The notes under the pieces were generated by a model. The model ran no database searches. It had not been told where the DNA came from and saw nothing but the letters and a program-made list of their open reading frames with translations. Shown in pieces: positions 1 through 11,368 of a DNA stretch of 64,000 nt (its first letter is position 1; every line of letters begins with the position of its first letter). The stretch lies in contig CAJZBQ010000017.1 in the NCBI GenBank assembly GCA_914767885.1, positions 558,001 through 622,000 on the forward strand, in the 5' to 3' direction. Made by a program: the position numbers and the translations under genes. The DNA comes from Blepharisma stoltei (lineage: Eukaryota; Ciliophora; Heterotrichea; Heterotrichida; Blepharismidae).

Positions 1-7
1 AAAAAAG

Positions 8-526
8 ATGCTGGATCAGAGAGGAAGGGTTTCGAGTGCAAAAGGAGAGAGACCGGCTATTAATGAACTGCAGATGATGCAAGAAATGCTGATAAACCCG
101 CGGCCAAATATAAACAACAGAGATGCACTTGATAATCGGCAGATAAGGCCAATGCCAAGACAAGAACCTGACTATCGAGGCCCTAAAATTGCTCCAAGAC
201 CTGAAGTGAAAGAAATTTACGATCCAAGGTATCAGCGGCCTAATCAGCACCCGTTAGCCCCTCCAGAGCCACATCCAATGTATCGAATCCCTTCAAAACA
301 GTCTCCAAGCCAATACAACCAAAGACGGCCCGTTGACCCATTTTTGCAGCCCCAGCCTGACCTCCAGCCCCAAAGAGTAGGTGCCTTTGTACTCGACAGT
401 CCGTCACACAGACAAGAACAAATTCCAGATTACAGAAACCAAATAAGACAGTACGATAAAGTGCCTTCTAACGACAGAAGATATAATCCAATGCCAAGAT
501 ATGACGCTGGAAGGCCTGGATATTAA
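8..526 (+). CDS. Q/P/R-rich disordered protein, 3' part (start uncertain)
   Basis: I do not recognise this gene. The frame is open from the window edge, so the Met at 8 may be internal and the 5' end may be missing. The 172 visible residues are rich in Pro, Gln, Arg, Asn and Tyr, with repeated patches such as PRPE, QPDLQPQ and MPRYD, and show no membrane segment or folded-domain signature. It is probably an intrinsically disordered tail. It ends with TAA and is followed by an AT-rich gap of about 90 bp before the protease gene on the same strand. Confidence 0.5.
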   Translation: MLDQRGRVSSAKGERPAINELQMMQEMLINPRPNINNRDALDNRQIRPMPRQEPDYRGPKIAPRPEVKEIYDPRYQRPNQHPLAPPEPHPMYRIPSKQSPSQYNQRRPVDPFLQPQPDLQPQRVGAFVLDSPSHRQEQIPDYRNQIRQYDKVPSNDRRYNPMPRYDAGRPGY

Positions 527-615
527 AGTGTAAGTAATTTATTCTGTTAATTCAAAAAATTCATAAATTAATTAATATTTAGCCTAATAATGTCCATACA
601 ATAAAAATTCCCAAG

Positions 616-1680
<1,065 letters not shown>

Positions 1681-1754
1681 TTTTTTTCCTAATTAATGGC
1701 TATATGATAATGCTAAATATATTTGCTAAAATAATAATTATTAATATAAAGCAT

Positions 1755-2905
1755 CTAATCTTCTTTTATTGGAGTTCTACATACTGGGCATGATCCTTTG
1801 ATAAGAACCCAATATTTTAAACAGTGGCGATGAAATCCATGCTTACATCTAAGCACTATCCATGGTGAGCTTGAGTTGGTTTCTTCATAACAAATAGAGC
1901 ATATCTCTCCTTGAGGCATTGGGCCAATGTACTCATCTAATTCATGCTCTGATACATGAGTACCATCTACCGTTTGTAATCTTGAATTATTGCTTTCATC
2001 AAAGATTCTCCTATAAAAAAACAAATAGGGAATCCCAATAAGCACAATGATTACATAAGGATCCCCCCCTCATTTGTCCAATTTTCTAGTTTTTTTTATA
2101 AGATAAAAAATTTTTTCAGGACCTTATTTGTCCTAAAACCTAGTCAAAAATGATTTGTCCCATTTTCTAGTCTTTTTTGGATTTTTTCGAATGTCCTAAA
2201 ATTTTAGTTTTTTACTTTAAAAAAATTAGAAAATGAGACAATTGAGGTCTTGAAAACAAAATTTTCTATCAAAATTTTGACTATAAAATTCGACAAATGA
2301 GTTCTTAAAAAGAATTTTTTTTTCCTATAAAAAAACAACTAGAAAAATGGACAAATGATAAAAGACTAAAAAAATTGGATATATGAGGGGGGGGATCCTT
2401 ACTTTAAAAATCCAGTCATTATAAGAATCAAAGAAAATATCCCTGACGCATAGCGGATAACAGATGGTTCTTTGTAAACTTCGGCTGCAAGTGCAGCTGT
2501 AATTAGGAGTCGGAAACTAAATATTTCATACCATTCATAACTTATTTGCCCAGTGCGTATAAAGAAGGACGAGATATTTACATGCATGCAGTAACGGTGT
2601 AGGGAAAGTAGTAAAAAAAATACCAGCTCGTATACTTCAGTGGCAGCAAGAATAAGCAAGTATACATACAATAAGCCAGGGCATTTGGAGCCGTCAGCTG
2701 ATAAGACCCCAATTATGCAGCCTATTTTTGCGATTGTGTAAGCGCTGTATAATATGTTAAAGAAACGGATTGATGACCGTGACTGAGGCTGGGGATGTTG
2801 TAGTTGAGTTGGAAAATATATTTCGCTCATTAAAGATTTAATTATTTGCCAGAATCTAATAAAAAATCGTATTAAGACGAAAAGGTTGCTGACGCCATTA
2901 GACAT
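1755..2905 (-). CDS. Multi-pass membrane RING-H2 E3 ubiquitin ligase, interrupted by an IES
   Basis: The gene runs from 2905 to 1755 on the minus strand in two blocks separated by the element at 2058-2401. The upstream block encodes about four hydrophobic segments. The downstream block finishes the last membrane helix and carries a RING-H2 finger: CSICYEE, then RCKHGFHRHC, then CPVCR near the C-terminus. Removing the insertion from TA to TA joins FLK to YVIIVLIG in frame, in the middle of a hydrophobic helix. The first ATG in the open frame is at 2905. The likely role is membrane-anchored ubiquitin ligation, with the RING facing the cytosol. The substrate is unknown. Confidence 0.85.
2058..2401. 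mobile_element. MITE-C IES (344 bp) in the RING-H2 gene
   Basis: Flanked by TA (2056-2057 and 2400-2401) with inverted ends AGGATCCCCCCC and GGGGGGGGATCCT. The interior repeats a short module in both orientations, built around CATTTGTCC and TTTTCTAGT. TA-to-TA removal restores the reading frame of the host gene exactly. A second member of this family lies at 43269-43977. Confidence 0.9.
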
Positions 2906-3155
2906 TGCTTGGAGAAAATTCCAATCAGCCAATCAGATAATGGAATTTTATTTATAAATTTTATATAAGCTAAACCACTATTTATGATGTGCCATAACCT
3001 TAAATTTATTAATATTTTTAATAAACCGATAAATTTTTTTATATAAATTTGGCTTTAATTTTTCAAAAAATTTTAATAAATTTATTTTAAAATAATTTTT
3101 TTAATCAATCATTGAAGTAAGAAGTTATAAAAAATACACTTATTCCCAAATTGAT

Positions 3156-5161
3156 ATGATTATTAAAAAATTTGAACCCGAAGAGCCCATAGCAAATGAC
3201 ACCACATCGTCAAAACGAATTTTTAGCTTCACTGAAATAATAGTCAACGAAATCGAAATTGCGAAGCTCCCCACAATTTCAAATAAGTCATCCGGCAAAC
3301 TCAGCAGGAAAAATTCAAAATCCCTCGGGAACTCCATGGTTATAGAAAAGCCTTCAGTTTCTTGAAATGACTTTGTTAGAAGTACCTATTATACAGGAAA
3401 CCTCACTCCAAAGCCTAAAATAATGTCTACCTTCCTAAAGCAGAAGCTGGAGCAGTTGAACCAAAGTGTTGAAGCGTAATTATTATTAACTCCTTCCGTA
3501 AGTGAACAAAAACATCGTAAAAGTCCCTAATTTTTGGCCAAAAAACCCACCCTCCATGAACAAAAAAATAACTGATTATATAGTAATAATTATTATAATG
3601 AAATCTCTAGCTAATTCTGTTTAATTTTAAGAACTAGCATTTTAAAAAACATAAATTCATTAATTTTCGCTTTCCAATTTTGCGAAAATGGATTTTATAA
3701 AAATTACGATAAAATAAAATATAAATTTTTGTTAAAAATATTAAACCATTCCATTAGCGAACAGAAAATAAGAAGGGATTAAGAGAGTTCACAAGGTCAC
3801 AATCCTCAAAAGACGTCCTCAAGATGGCGCAGAATCTTGAAAATTCCTCTTTTGTGAAGCAAAAACTGAACGAGTTCGAGAATGTCGTGCTTGTCAAGAA
3901 AAACATATTCAATAAGATCCATCATGACGTGAATTTAAAGAAAAGGTACTTAAAAGAGCTAGAAAAAGAGCTTGAATACCTAGAACAAAGCAACCCTGAC
4001 ACCATCGACAACGAAAACCTATTAGAGTACCGCGCCAACGAGCACAAAGAAATGATGCAAGGTCTGAATAATGAATTGTATTACCAAGAAATCTTAAACT
4101 TCATGATAAACACACGCGTCGCCGACTTGAAAACTAAAGTAGCCCCTATAAATGCCTTAAAAAAAGAAATGAATCTGCTAAGTGGGAAAATTGACGAGTT
4201 TAAAAGCCATCACCAGAAGCTCTGTGAAGAAATTGTGGAAATTGAAGAAGAAGCCAAAGCGATCTTTTCTCAAATGAAAGAAGAAAAGACTGAAAGAGAA
4301 CAAAAAATAAACGCAGAGCTTTCTACTTTAAAAGACTCCTATAGGCTTGAGTTCTGTTTATCTCGAGAAAGAAAATGAAATAAACTCCAAGAAAAATATA
4401 AACACGACCAAAAGCAGCTGGTCGTGTTTGAAAGGCTGCTGAACAATCTGCAAGGCGACCAAAGCATCAAAGAAGAAATCAACAGAATTGAAAAAAAGCT
4501 GCAAAAACAAGAAGAAAAATTTGGGACTGTCCAGCGGGCAACTAATATAATTTCTGTAGCTGACATGCACCCTTATTTCTTATATCTGGACGAAATCAAG
4601 ACCAAACTTAATGAAAATGCACAAAACGCCCAAGAACGCATTGAAATGCTGAATCAAGAAAGACTTTTCCTAAGCCAGCAGCTGAATGAGCTGCTATACC
4701 AAAATGAAGGCTTTGGGGCTTCCTGCACTGATGTCGAAATGATGGACAATAAATGCAAAGACTTGGTTATTTTTATAAATGATTATGAAAAAATGATAGA
4801 AAAACAAGAAGAAGTCATCGTAGCCTTCATAAATAGCATAAGCAGGCTGACAAAGCAGCTTGGGATTACAAAGGAAAACAATGAAATCAACAGAGACAAC
4901 TTAAATGACTGAATTAAATTGTGCGAAAACAAGCTGGACAGCTTTATTCAGATAATAAAAAAGGAGTCGTTTCTGTTGAATGTAGAAAGTGTAAATACCA
5001 GCAAGTCCTTTGTAAGGTCGCCTACCTTTTTAAATTTAAATAACCGAAGGCCAGAGAGCTCAGAGCCTAATAACTCGGGGAAAAGTGATAAAAAGCTGAA
5101 GTTCTTCAAGAGAAGTTCAGTGAAGCTGCTAACCAGGTTTAAAAAGGACTCACAAAGCTAA
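3156..5161 (+). CDS. Long coiled-coil protein with Ser/Lys-rich termini; one 15-nt intron carrying an IES
   Basis: I do not recognise an orthologue. Residues about 1-90 are basic and Ser-rich. The centre (about 125-510) is nearly continuous heptad-like coiled coil (KRYLKELEKELEYLEQ, INRIEKKLQKQEEKFG). The C-terminus is Ser/Asn/Lys-rich. In-frame TGA codons at 3363, 4375 and 4910 read as Trp. Exon 1 ends at 3475 within codon GC|A. The intron is 15 nt after removal of the IES at 3489-3781, and the frame resumes as EFTRSQSSKD. The product is probably a cytoskeletal or basal-body structural protein, inferred only from the coiled coil. It is convergent with the WDR11-like gene. Confidence 0.7.
3489..3781. 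mobile_element. Decayed MITE-A IES lying inside a 15-nt intron
   Basis: The left end reads CTCCTTCCGTAAGTGAACAA and the interior keeps MITE-A segments such as GAAATCTCTAGCTAATTCTG. Flanking triplets are TAA at 3487-3489 and 3780-3782. After removal, the flanking bases form GTAATTATTATTAAG, a canonical 15-nt GT...AG intron that rejoins the coiled-coil frame. Before excision the intron would be about 308 nt, far above the size of every other intron here. Confidence 0.82.
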
Positions 5162-5171
5162 TTATACTTTA

Positions 5172-5441
5172 CTCCCCCCTCAAAAATTTTGTTCGCGAAC
5201 GAAGGTAAATTTTATAGTAATTTTTTTTTTTTCAAAATTTTAAAACAGCTATTAATTTAATATGTAAAATTTATGTTTTAAAATGCAAGCTGTTCTAAAT
5301 TCAACAGAATTTAGCTAGAGATTTCATTATAATAATTATCACTTATATATCAATTTTTTTTATAAAAAAAATTTTTTTTGTGTGTGTTTTTGGGCAAAAA
5401 TAGGGCTTTTACAATGGTTTGGTTCGCTCACAGAGGGGGAG
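5172..5441. mobile_element. MITE-A in the intergenic gap between convergent genes
   Basis: Bounded by TTA (5169-5171) and TTA (5442-5444), starting CTCCCCCC and ending GTTCGCTCACAGAGGGGGAG. The right-hand TTA is also the stop codon (TAA on the minus strand) of the WDR11-like gene. Without the element the two convergent genes would be only about 10 bp apart. Confidence 0.85.
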
Positions 5442-8400
5442 TTAAGTATTATAGTTTATATAGCGGTCCATTAAAAAGTCTATGTCTTCTCCGAGGTTTC
5501 CAGACCAAAATGAAGGCTTTGGCAAATCTTTAAATTCTTCCTCTGACAGGCTGAAATATTGGCAGGCGCCTGGGGTTCAGTTTTCTTTAACAATTATCCC
5601 TCTTTCCCTATAGAGGATAATTAAAAATGCAGCTTTATGGTATTCTTTGATGCTCACAAGAATTTGTAAAGCTTTGTGGTATTGGCAGCCATATAGCAAA
5701 GCTTCTATACACTTAAATTTTGACGTCTCGTATAGCTTTGTGGCCCATTTGACTTGAAAACTTATTTCTTCATCCTTTGATAGGTTTACTGAAACAGCTG
5801 CAGCTTCTTGTCATAGTCCTGCTTCTTGTAAACACAAACAAGCAGATGATAAGTTCTCATTTAAAATATGGATTTCTGCAGCTTCCTTAAACTTATGCGC
5901 CAGTTCTAAGCTACTAGCTGCCTGAGACATCGCATTTTTCATTACATTATGTCCTTGTGTAGCAGAAATCAAGCAAGCTTTCAGCAGATTCACATACAAA
6001 TCAGCGCCAGAAAGTGCTGAATCTAATGGCTCCGTGCTATTTTATTGGAAAATTTTCACAGTTATTTTTGGTCGAAATTTTTCATTGGAGAATTATAACG
6101 TTTTTTGTTTCCTAGCAATTGTCTGATGAGGAAAATGTTACTATGAGGAAAATTCCTGTCAAATGACTGACCACGAAATCTAATAACGTCTGAGCTAAAT
6201 TCGACTTTAATGACGAAGAAAGGGCATTAAAATAATCAACCCCATAAAGCTTGATTTTTTCTTTTAATGGAGAAACATCAGTCTTTCGTGAGCTGACTTC
6301 ACTTTTGCATGCTGGAAGTAAATTCGCAGTGTTTACTGCAAGCTGAAGGATAGACTCAGTCTGCTTGCTTTTCGACCTCAGGTTGCCGCTTGATTTAAGC
6401 TGTGGAGACACATCTCGTTTAAAGCCAGGAATTTTTTTTACTTCAGTTTTAGGTCCAGAGTCAATAAAAGAGGAGTTATTTAGACTGTGAGTGCGGCCTC
6501 TAGAGGATCTTGTAGGAGATGGCTGCTTTCATTTAGGAGGGGTTTTGTGGGGAAGCTGAGACTTTGGAATGCTTTGGGTACTCATATTTAGGGTTTTTTT
6601 AGTAATAGGGGAGTATTCTACTGAAATATCGCATGGAGCTGGGGTTGGGGTTGTAGAAAGGCCTCGTGCTGAGAGAGGGAGCTCAACTATTTGTCGCGCT
6701 GAGTTTAAAAAGAGATATTCAAGGACATCTCCAAAAAGGCGGCTAACCAAAAGCTGCTGGTCAATCCAGGGGAGTTTTTTGAATTCTTTTTTCCACTCGT
6801 CTGGAGTGAATTTTATGGATTTCTCGAAATTTGTAGATTTCTTTAAATAATCGTTATGAGCTTTATAAAAAATTTTGTTGGCTTCTGTATTGAAGTCATA
6901 TTTGGTTGAATTTGATAGCAAAATTTGGACTTTAGGTGGATTTATTTTAGAGAAATTATTTGTAGCCTCTCCATTATATATTGCAATAAAGCCATCCCCA
7001 AAGAGAACGCCATTTGTTAAAAATCTCATCTGGCTCGGCAAGTTTTCATAAATAATTCCTCCTTCTACTTCTTCAATAATTCTGTCCTTCAAAATTGCAG
7101 GAGCTTTATTAATAAAGCCAATATCTATAGCACTTCCTAAGTCTTTGTAAGTGCCTTGCTCAAATTTATAAACTGAGTGCTGATAATCTTGGACTATGAT
7201 TTCTTCTGAGGTTGCTATTATTTTTGAGATAATAAGATCACACTTGCAAACTCTACATGTATATTACAATGCAAAATAAAATTCTATTTCCTCAGCACCT
7301 TCATCTTTATTCACTTCAATCATATGCACCCCTGTCTCGCTAGTATAAACTATTTTGTTCGAATCCTGCATCCATTCAATGCGGTTACTTCACACGACGC
7401 TTATTTCATGACGACTTTTTTTGGCCTATTTTGTTTTGACCTAGGCAAAAAAAAACAGGCAAAAAAAAATAGGTGAAAAAAAATAGACCAAAAAAAATAG
7501 GCCAAAAAAAAAATAGGTGAAAAAAATAGACAAAAAAAAATAGCCGTTATGAAATAGTCGTCGTGTGAAGATACGATTCAATGCAGCTGAATTCCTCAGT
7601 CAACACTAAATCATAGCTATAAATTTCTGTATTTTCATAATTTGAGTGGACCAATGACAGAAACTCAAGCGATTTTCTGTTTGATAATACAGCAAGATAG
7701 GTCCCTGAGCTATCAAGCTTAAGCCCTTCAACTGGAGCATCAAAATCCTTGATTTTTGTGATTTCAGATTTCCCCAAATTTATTTCAATCAATATATACT
7801 CTGATTTCACCTGGCATTGTGCATATAGCTTGCTATTTGCTCCAACGATATGAGAAAGCTGACCTTTTACATGGATTTGCTTGACTCGCTTATGAGTTAT
7901 AATTAAAATATGGCGTCTCCACCTGGCATGACCTCCAGCCACGCAGCTTCCGAGCACATATTTTAATTATATCCGGCAAGGTTTTGCCATTCTGGAAATG
8001 AGCAACAATGCTAGGTAAACAGTTCTGCAGGGCAGAGCCTAGCCCATGCTCAACCACTGGGATGGATTTTACCTCGAGAGGAAGGAAGGGTGCGGAGGTT
8101 GGAAAGGGGAAGCCCAGCAGAGTCCCTAGGACCAATCGGGTAACTCCCTAGCGTGAAACTGGGCTTTACGTCCCAGGCCACGTGTTCTCCCTTTTTTGCC
8201 GAAAGTCGGCCAGAAAATCCATTTTTGGATTTTCCAAGCAGGCAACTCTCAGCCTCAAGCGAAGTCGATAATTCAGAGCCGTCGAAGTCGGTGACGTCAC
8301 AAGGAGGTGCGTAGTGCGCTGGGCGATCGAACCGGAATGCTGTGCTTTCAGATCCCTACGTGTCAAGAGGTGACGGTGGGCTCCGGAACGCCTACCCCGT

Positions 8401-9954
8401 GGGGACATTAAACGTGATATCTGATAAGTAAGTAAGACTCGCTTATGAGTTTTTTAAAGAGAATAATATTATATAAGGGCCTAGTGTGCAAACAAGCATG
8501 GACTCAGAGTTATAAGTTATGAGAATTGATTCCCCTCTTGGTAATGAAAGATAGTCAATAGCTGTCAAAGAAAGTTCTGTCTGGGAGTACGAGAAATCAA
8601 TTGAGTAATATCTGACTCCCCCCCCTTTAAATTGAAACAAAAAAATTTGTTTTCAATTTAAAGGGGGGTTAAGAAATTTTTTTTTTAAAAAAATTATATA
8701 TATAAAAATTTTTTCAGAGATAAAATTTTATGGTTCATTCTGTGTTTGATTTTTAATTTTAATTTCATGAAAAATTAATTCATAAATTTCTCAATCTCAA
8801 AGTGTAAACTTGCTGAAATGGTATTCTTCTAACTCTCCCCATAACAATTGGACAAAATAGAGTTTAATTTCTAAAATCTTATATGTTTGAAGCATATTAA
8901 ATAGGGTATTAACGTATTTACATATAAAATAATGATTTTTACCTATAAAATTTTCTATTATAATAAAATTTTGTTTCAATTTAAAGGGGGGTGATTTCCC
9001 AAAAAAGTAGTTTTACCTATATTTTGTTTCAATTTAAAGGGGGGGGGGAGTGAGAGATAAATCTGAGAGAAGAATAAGAAAAGACCTATGATGAGAAGTA
9101 ATTGGCATTGTGGACGATAAAACTAGAAGAGGATTAAGGCCAATAAAGCTGCTTTCTCACCTTTTGTTATATTTATAGTTGTCTTTTGATAATTCTCCTG
9201 CAAGCTCCCATAATTTTATACATCCATTGCTGTACTCAAACAGAGTATTATTCTGTAGAGCATCACAATAAATATCATAGATCCCTTCATCAGCAATACA
9301 AATCCCAATTTCTTTTTCGTCCGCCTACATAATAATTACCACATCAAACAGAACAGCTTTATCATCATAAAGCAAATATACGTAGCTCTGAGCATTTGAG
9401 ACTCAGTAAGCCTTTTTGCAGCCTTTCTTTTCGAATTTTTTAACATCATCTTTCTCAATTACCCAAAATTCATTTTCGTTTCCAATAAGAAATTTCTCAT
9501 GATAGCCTTTAATGAATTCTGCATATTCCAAGTTTTCACTGACAGTAAAATTTACAGTTTTACCGTTATCATAAATATCAGCCTTATCAGAATAAGCTAC
9601 TAAAAGCTTAGGTTTTTCAAATGACCATGCTAAAACATTGATTTTGCTTTCAAATTTGAGCTTTTCTTTCTTTTGAAGCTTGAAATCCCAAATCCACACC
9701 TCTCCATATTCATCTCCTGAAGCTAAAATTGGTTCTTTAGGGTGTCAAGCCAATGAAGAAATTGTGGAAGAATGCCCAGAAAGTTCATAGAGCAATTGAA
9801 AAGAAAAGGTATCGTAAATCAAAATTATTGAATCAGCTGAAATTGCAGCCATATGATAAGTAGCAATACTTCCTAGAGATTTGTTAAAGCTTGAAGAGTA
9901 AGGATAAAAGCCTGGAGTTGCAGGTTCTTCTTTATATACTAGCTGCGAATTCAT
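5442..9954 (-). CDS. WDR11-like WD40 protein, split by at least four insertions
   Basis: A protein of about 1000 residues running from 9954 to 5442. The N-terminal half is a WD40 propeller region (blade ends such as VWIWDF and IILFSL). The middle is low-complexity and Ser/Pro-rich. The C-terminus is a helical TPR-like region containing LLKACLISAT and CLQEAGLWQEAA, which matches the end of WDR11, the Golgi-vesicle capture protein also linked to ciliogenesis. Introns of 15 nt lie at 9325-9339 and 7253-7267. Insertions lie at 8616-9053, 7899-8451, 7383-7584 and probably 6026-6143. TGA is Trp throughout. The family match is from remembered C-terminal features; a general WD40/TPR trafficking protein is the fallback. 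Confidence 0.7.
6026..6143. mobile_element. Probable 118-bp IES near the 3' end of the WDR11-like gene
   Basis: The frame ends in stops on both sides of this AT-rich stretch. Removing it between TA at 6024-6025 and TA at 6142-6143 joins GIFLI to DSALSGADLYVNLLKAC in frame, and that junction fits the conserved WDR11 tail. Terminal repeats are weak, so the boundary is inferred from the frame alone. Confidence 0.5.
7383..7575. mobile_element. 193-bp MITE with 9-bp target duplication (Mutator-like)
   Basis: Flanked by exact ATTCAATGC duplications (7374-7382 and 7576-7584). Terminal inverted repeats are GGTTACTTCACACGACG and, reversed, CGTATCTTCACACGACG. The centre is a degenerate array of A-runs separated by TAGGC/TAGAC-type spacers. 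Removing the element plus one duplication rejoins the WDR11-like frame as SCIEWMQDSN. TA-to-TA removal gives a stop instead. A 9-bp duplication is typical of Mutator-like elements. Confidence 0.8.
7899..8451 (+). mobile_element. LINE/SINE-like retroposon in the WDR11-like gene
   Basis: A GC-rich insertion bounded by 16-bp duplications GACTCGCTTATGAGTT (7883-7898 and 8436-8451). The 5' end is ATAATTAAAATATGGCGTC; the 3' end is GGACATTAAACGT followed by a TAAGTAAGTAA tail, so it is a plus-strand retroposon. A related copy in the opposite orientation lies at 54875-55425. Precise removal leaves the host frame one base off at an A/T run. Confidence 0.8.
8616..9053. mobile_element. MITE-B IES (438 bp) with TGA boundaries in the WDR11-like gene
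   Basis: Starts CTCCCCCCCCTTTAAATTG and ends TTTCAATTTAAAGG plus a G-run and AG. It is flanked by TGA (8613-8615) and TGA (9051-9053), not by TA. Removing the element and one TGA joins SDLSL to RYYSIDFSY in frame. The left end is a short hairpin of two head-to-head terminal motifs; the right end carries two tandem terminal motifs. Confidence 0.87.
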
Positions 9955-9995
9955 AAATTTAAATTCACAATTTTAAAAATTACTGAAAATGGATA

Positions 9996-10126
9996 TAGGG
10001 GTTTTCCCTATATAGCCCGATAAAGGCCGTGGGTTCTCCGTGGAATCCCTCTGTTGGCCAAACCAGCAGAGGGATTCCACGGAGAACCCACGGCCTTTAT
10101 CGGGCTATATAGGGAAAACCCTTATA
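9996..10126. mobile_element. Palindromic element PAL-1 in a divergent intergenic region
   Basis: Two arms of about 55-60 bp are near-perfect inverted copies (starting TAGGGGTTTTCCCTATATAG) around a short centre. They are bounded by TA (9994-9995 and 10125-10126). It lies between the divergent starts of the WDR11-like gene (9954) and the gene at 10232, so it occupies their shared upstream region. A related element interrupts the Kelch/TPR gene at 57152-57310. Confidence 0.85.
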
Positions 10127-10231
10127 AGCTTGAAAAGACCTCTTGAAAAATCCTTATTTTTATTTATAGCTTATTTTTTTATTCAGCAATACAAAGAAAA
10201 TTCATATAATTTACTAGATTTATATTAAAAA

Positions 10232-10993
10232 ATGAATACATCAAATGAGATGAAATTAATATCAGTTCTAGATTCAGAAAGTCAAAATATTGCTGAATTT
10301 AATGCTATCAAGCCAAAAATAGACGCTTTATCTCCTCTAAATGAATCGAGTATTTCTCCTTGGAAAAATCTTGACCTTGAAAACAAAGTCTTTTCAACTT
10401 ACCATCCAAAACTATTAAAAAAGTCACCAAAACCTTCAAAAATTCCTTTAAGTCAGGTCTCTGAATCAAAACCAATTTTAATTCAAGATTTCTCATCACC
10501 ACAAATTGCAAGTCCAATAATTCACCGAAAAACCCAATTAAGGAGAAAACATACAACTAGGTCTTTGAGCATTGACGAAGAAATAGCAAATTATCTGGCA
10601 AAACCTGCCAAACATCTGCAGACACCGTCCCGTAACTCGCCAGAGATCTTAAAATGGAATAATACTGACAATCTAAAAATAGGTGAAAGGACTCCACAGA
10701 ATTTCAATAAAATAGGAGAGAGAAGTCCTCAGAGCTTCAATAAACTTCCTCCGTTAGAAGTAAATAAAATCAATACACAGCAAAACTATCAAAAATTTTT
10801 CACGAATAGCCAGGCTTTTAATAAGCCTCAGACAAATTATAGAGTCCATTCATTGGCACAGCTGATTAATCTTTCAAAAAGAGAATGGGAATTTATGATG
10901 ACTAAAAGGGAGAATGGAGGGATACCAGAAAGCTATATGTTTCAGGTGCCTTGGAAATATCAGAGAGGAGGGAAAAAAAACTTTTTAGAGTAA
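10232..10993 (+). CDS. Hypothetical Ser/Pro/Asn-rich protein with SSISPWK motif
   Basis: A 253-residue uninterrupted reading frame with no recognised domain and no membrane segment. It contains NESSISPWKNLDLEN near residue 40, an internal repeat (IGERTPQNFNK, IGERSPQSFNK) near residue 155, and a more ordered C-terminus (LAQLINLSKREWEFM). The next gene downstream (11761) has DDSSISPWKSNINS and LPPLQK at comparable places against LPPLEV here, so the two look like diverged tandem duplicates. The function is unknown; SP and TP sites suggest possible kinase substrates (inference). Confidence 0.6.
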   Translation: MNTSNEMKLISVLDSESQNIAEFNAIKPKIDALSPLNESSISPWKNLDLENKVFSTYHPKLLKKSPKPSKIPLSQVSESKPILIQDFSSPQIASPIIHRKTQLRRKHTTRSLSIDEEIANYLAKPAKHLQTPSRNSPEILKWNNTDNLKIGERTPQNFNKIGERSPQSFNKLPPLEVNKINTQQNYQKFFTNSQAFNKPQTNYRVHSLAQLINLSKREWEFMMTKRENGGIPESYMFQVPWKYQRGGKKNFLE

Positions 10994-11365
10994 ATGGCAT
11001 GTGTAAATAGATATAGATTTAACCTGGTTTTGGCTCAGGCTGTGCCGGTATCTTCCATGCTATCCAAAGACTTGGTAAGCAGAATTTTTGGTAAACCAAC
11101 TCTCTAGATTATAAATCTTCAGTAGAGAGTGGATTTTTCACTGAGAAATTGGCTTTGTTAAAAATATATGTTTACCAAATCCTCGGATAACGTCAAGTCA
11201 TTGGTACAGGCTGATCTAAAGCCAGGATCGCGATTATTTATAACCGCAAGTGGATAATAAAACTGAAAAATAAAACGAATAAAGATTCATCATATAAATT
11301 CCTGTTAATTATTTTGATGTTTTAATATTAAGTTTAATAACATTTAGAAGTTACAAGCTTTGAGC
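10994..11365. other. Intergenic stretch with a probable retroposon remnant
   Basis: No gene seen. About 10995-11260 is noticeably less AT-rich than its surroundings and resembles the GC-richer retroposons of this window in composition (CTGGTTTTGGCTCAGGCTG). No clear target duplication was found. Confidence 0.3.
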
Positions 11366-11368
11366 TTA

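Noticed and set aside
4339-4570. Minus-strand Cys/Ser/Phe-rich frames
   Set aside because: Antisense shadows of the Lys/Glu-rich coiled-coil gene.
7430-7550. A-rich minisatellite as an independent tandem repeat
   Set aside because: It is the interior of the 193-bp MITE with 9-bp duplications.
7890-8408. Basic/Arg-rich reading frames on the minus strand
   Set aside because: They lie within a retroposon with a target duplication and show no protein family signature.
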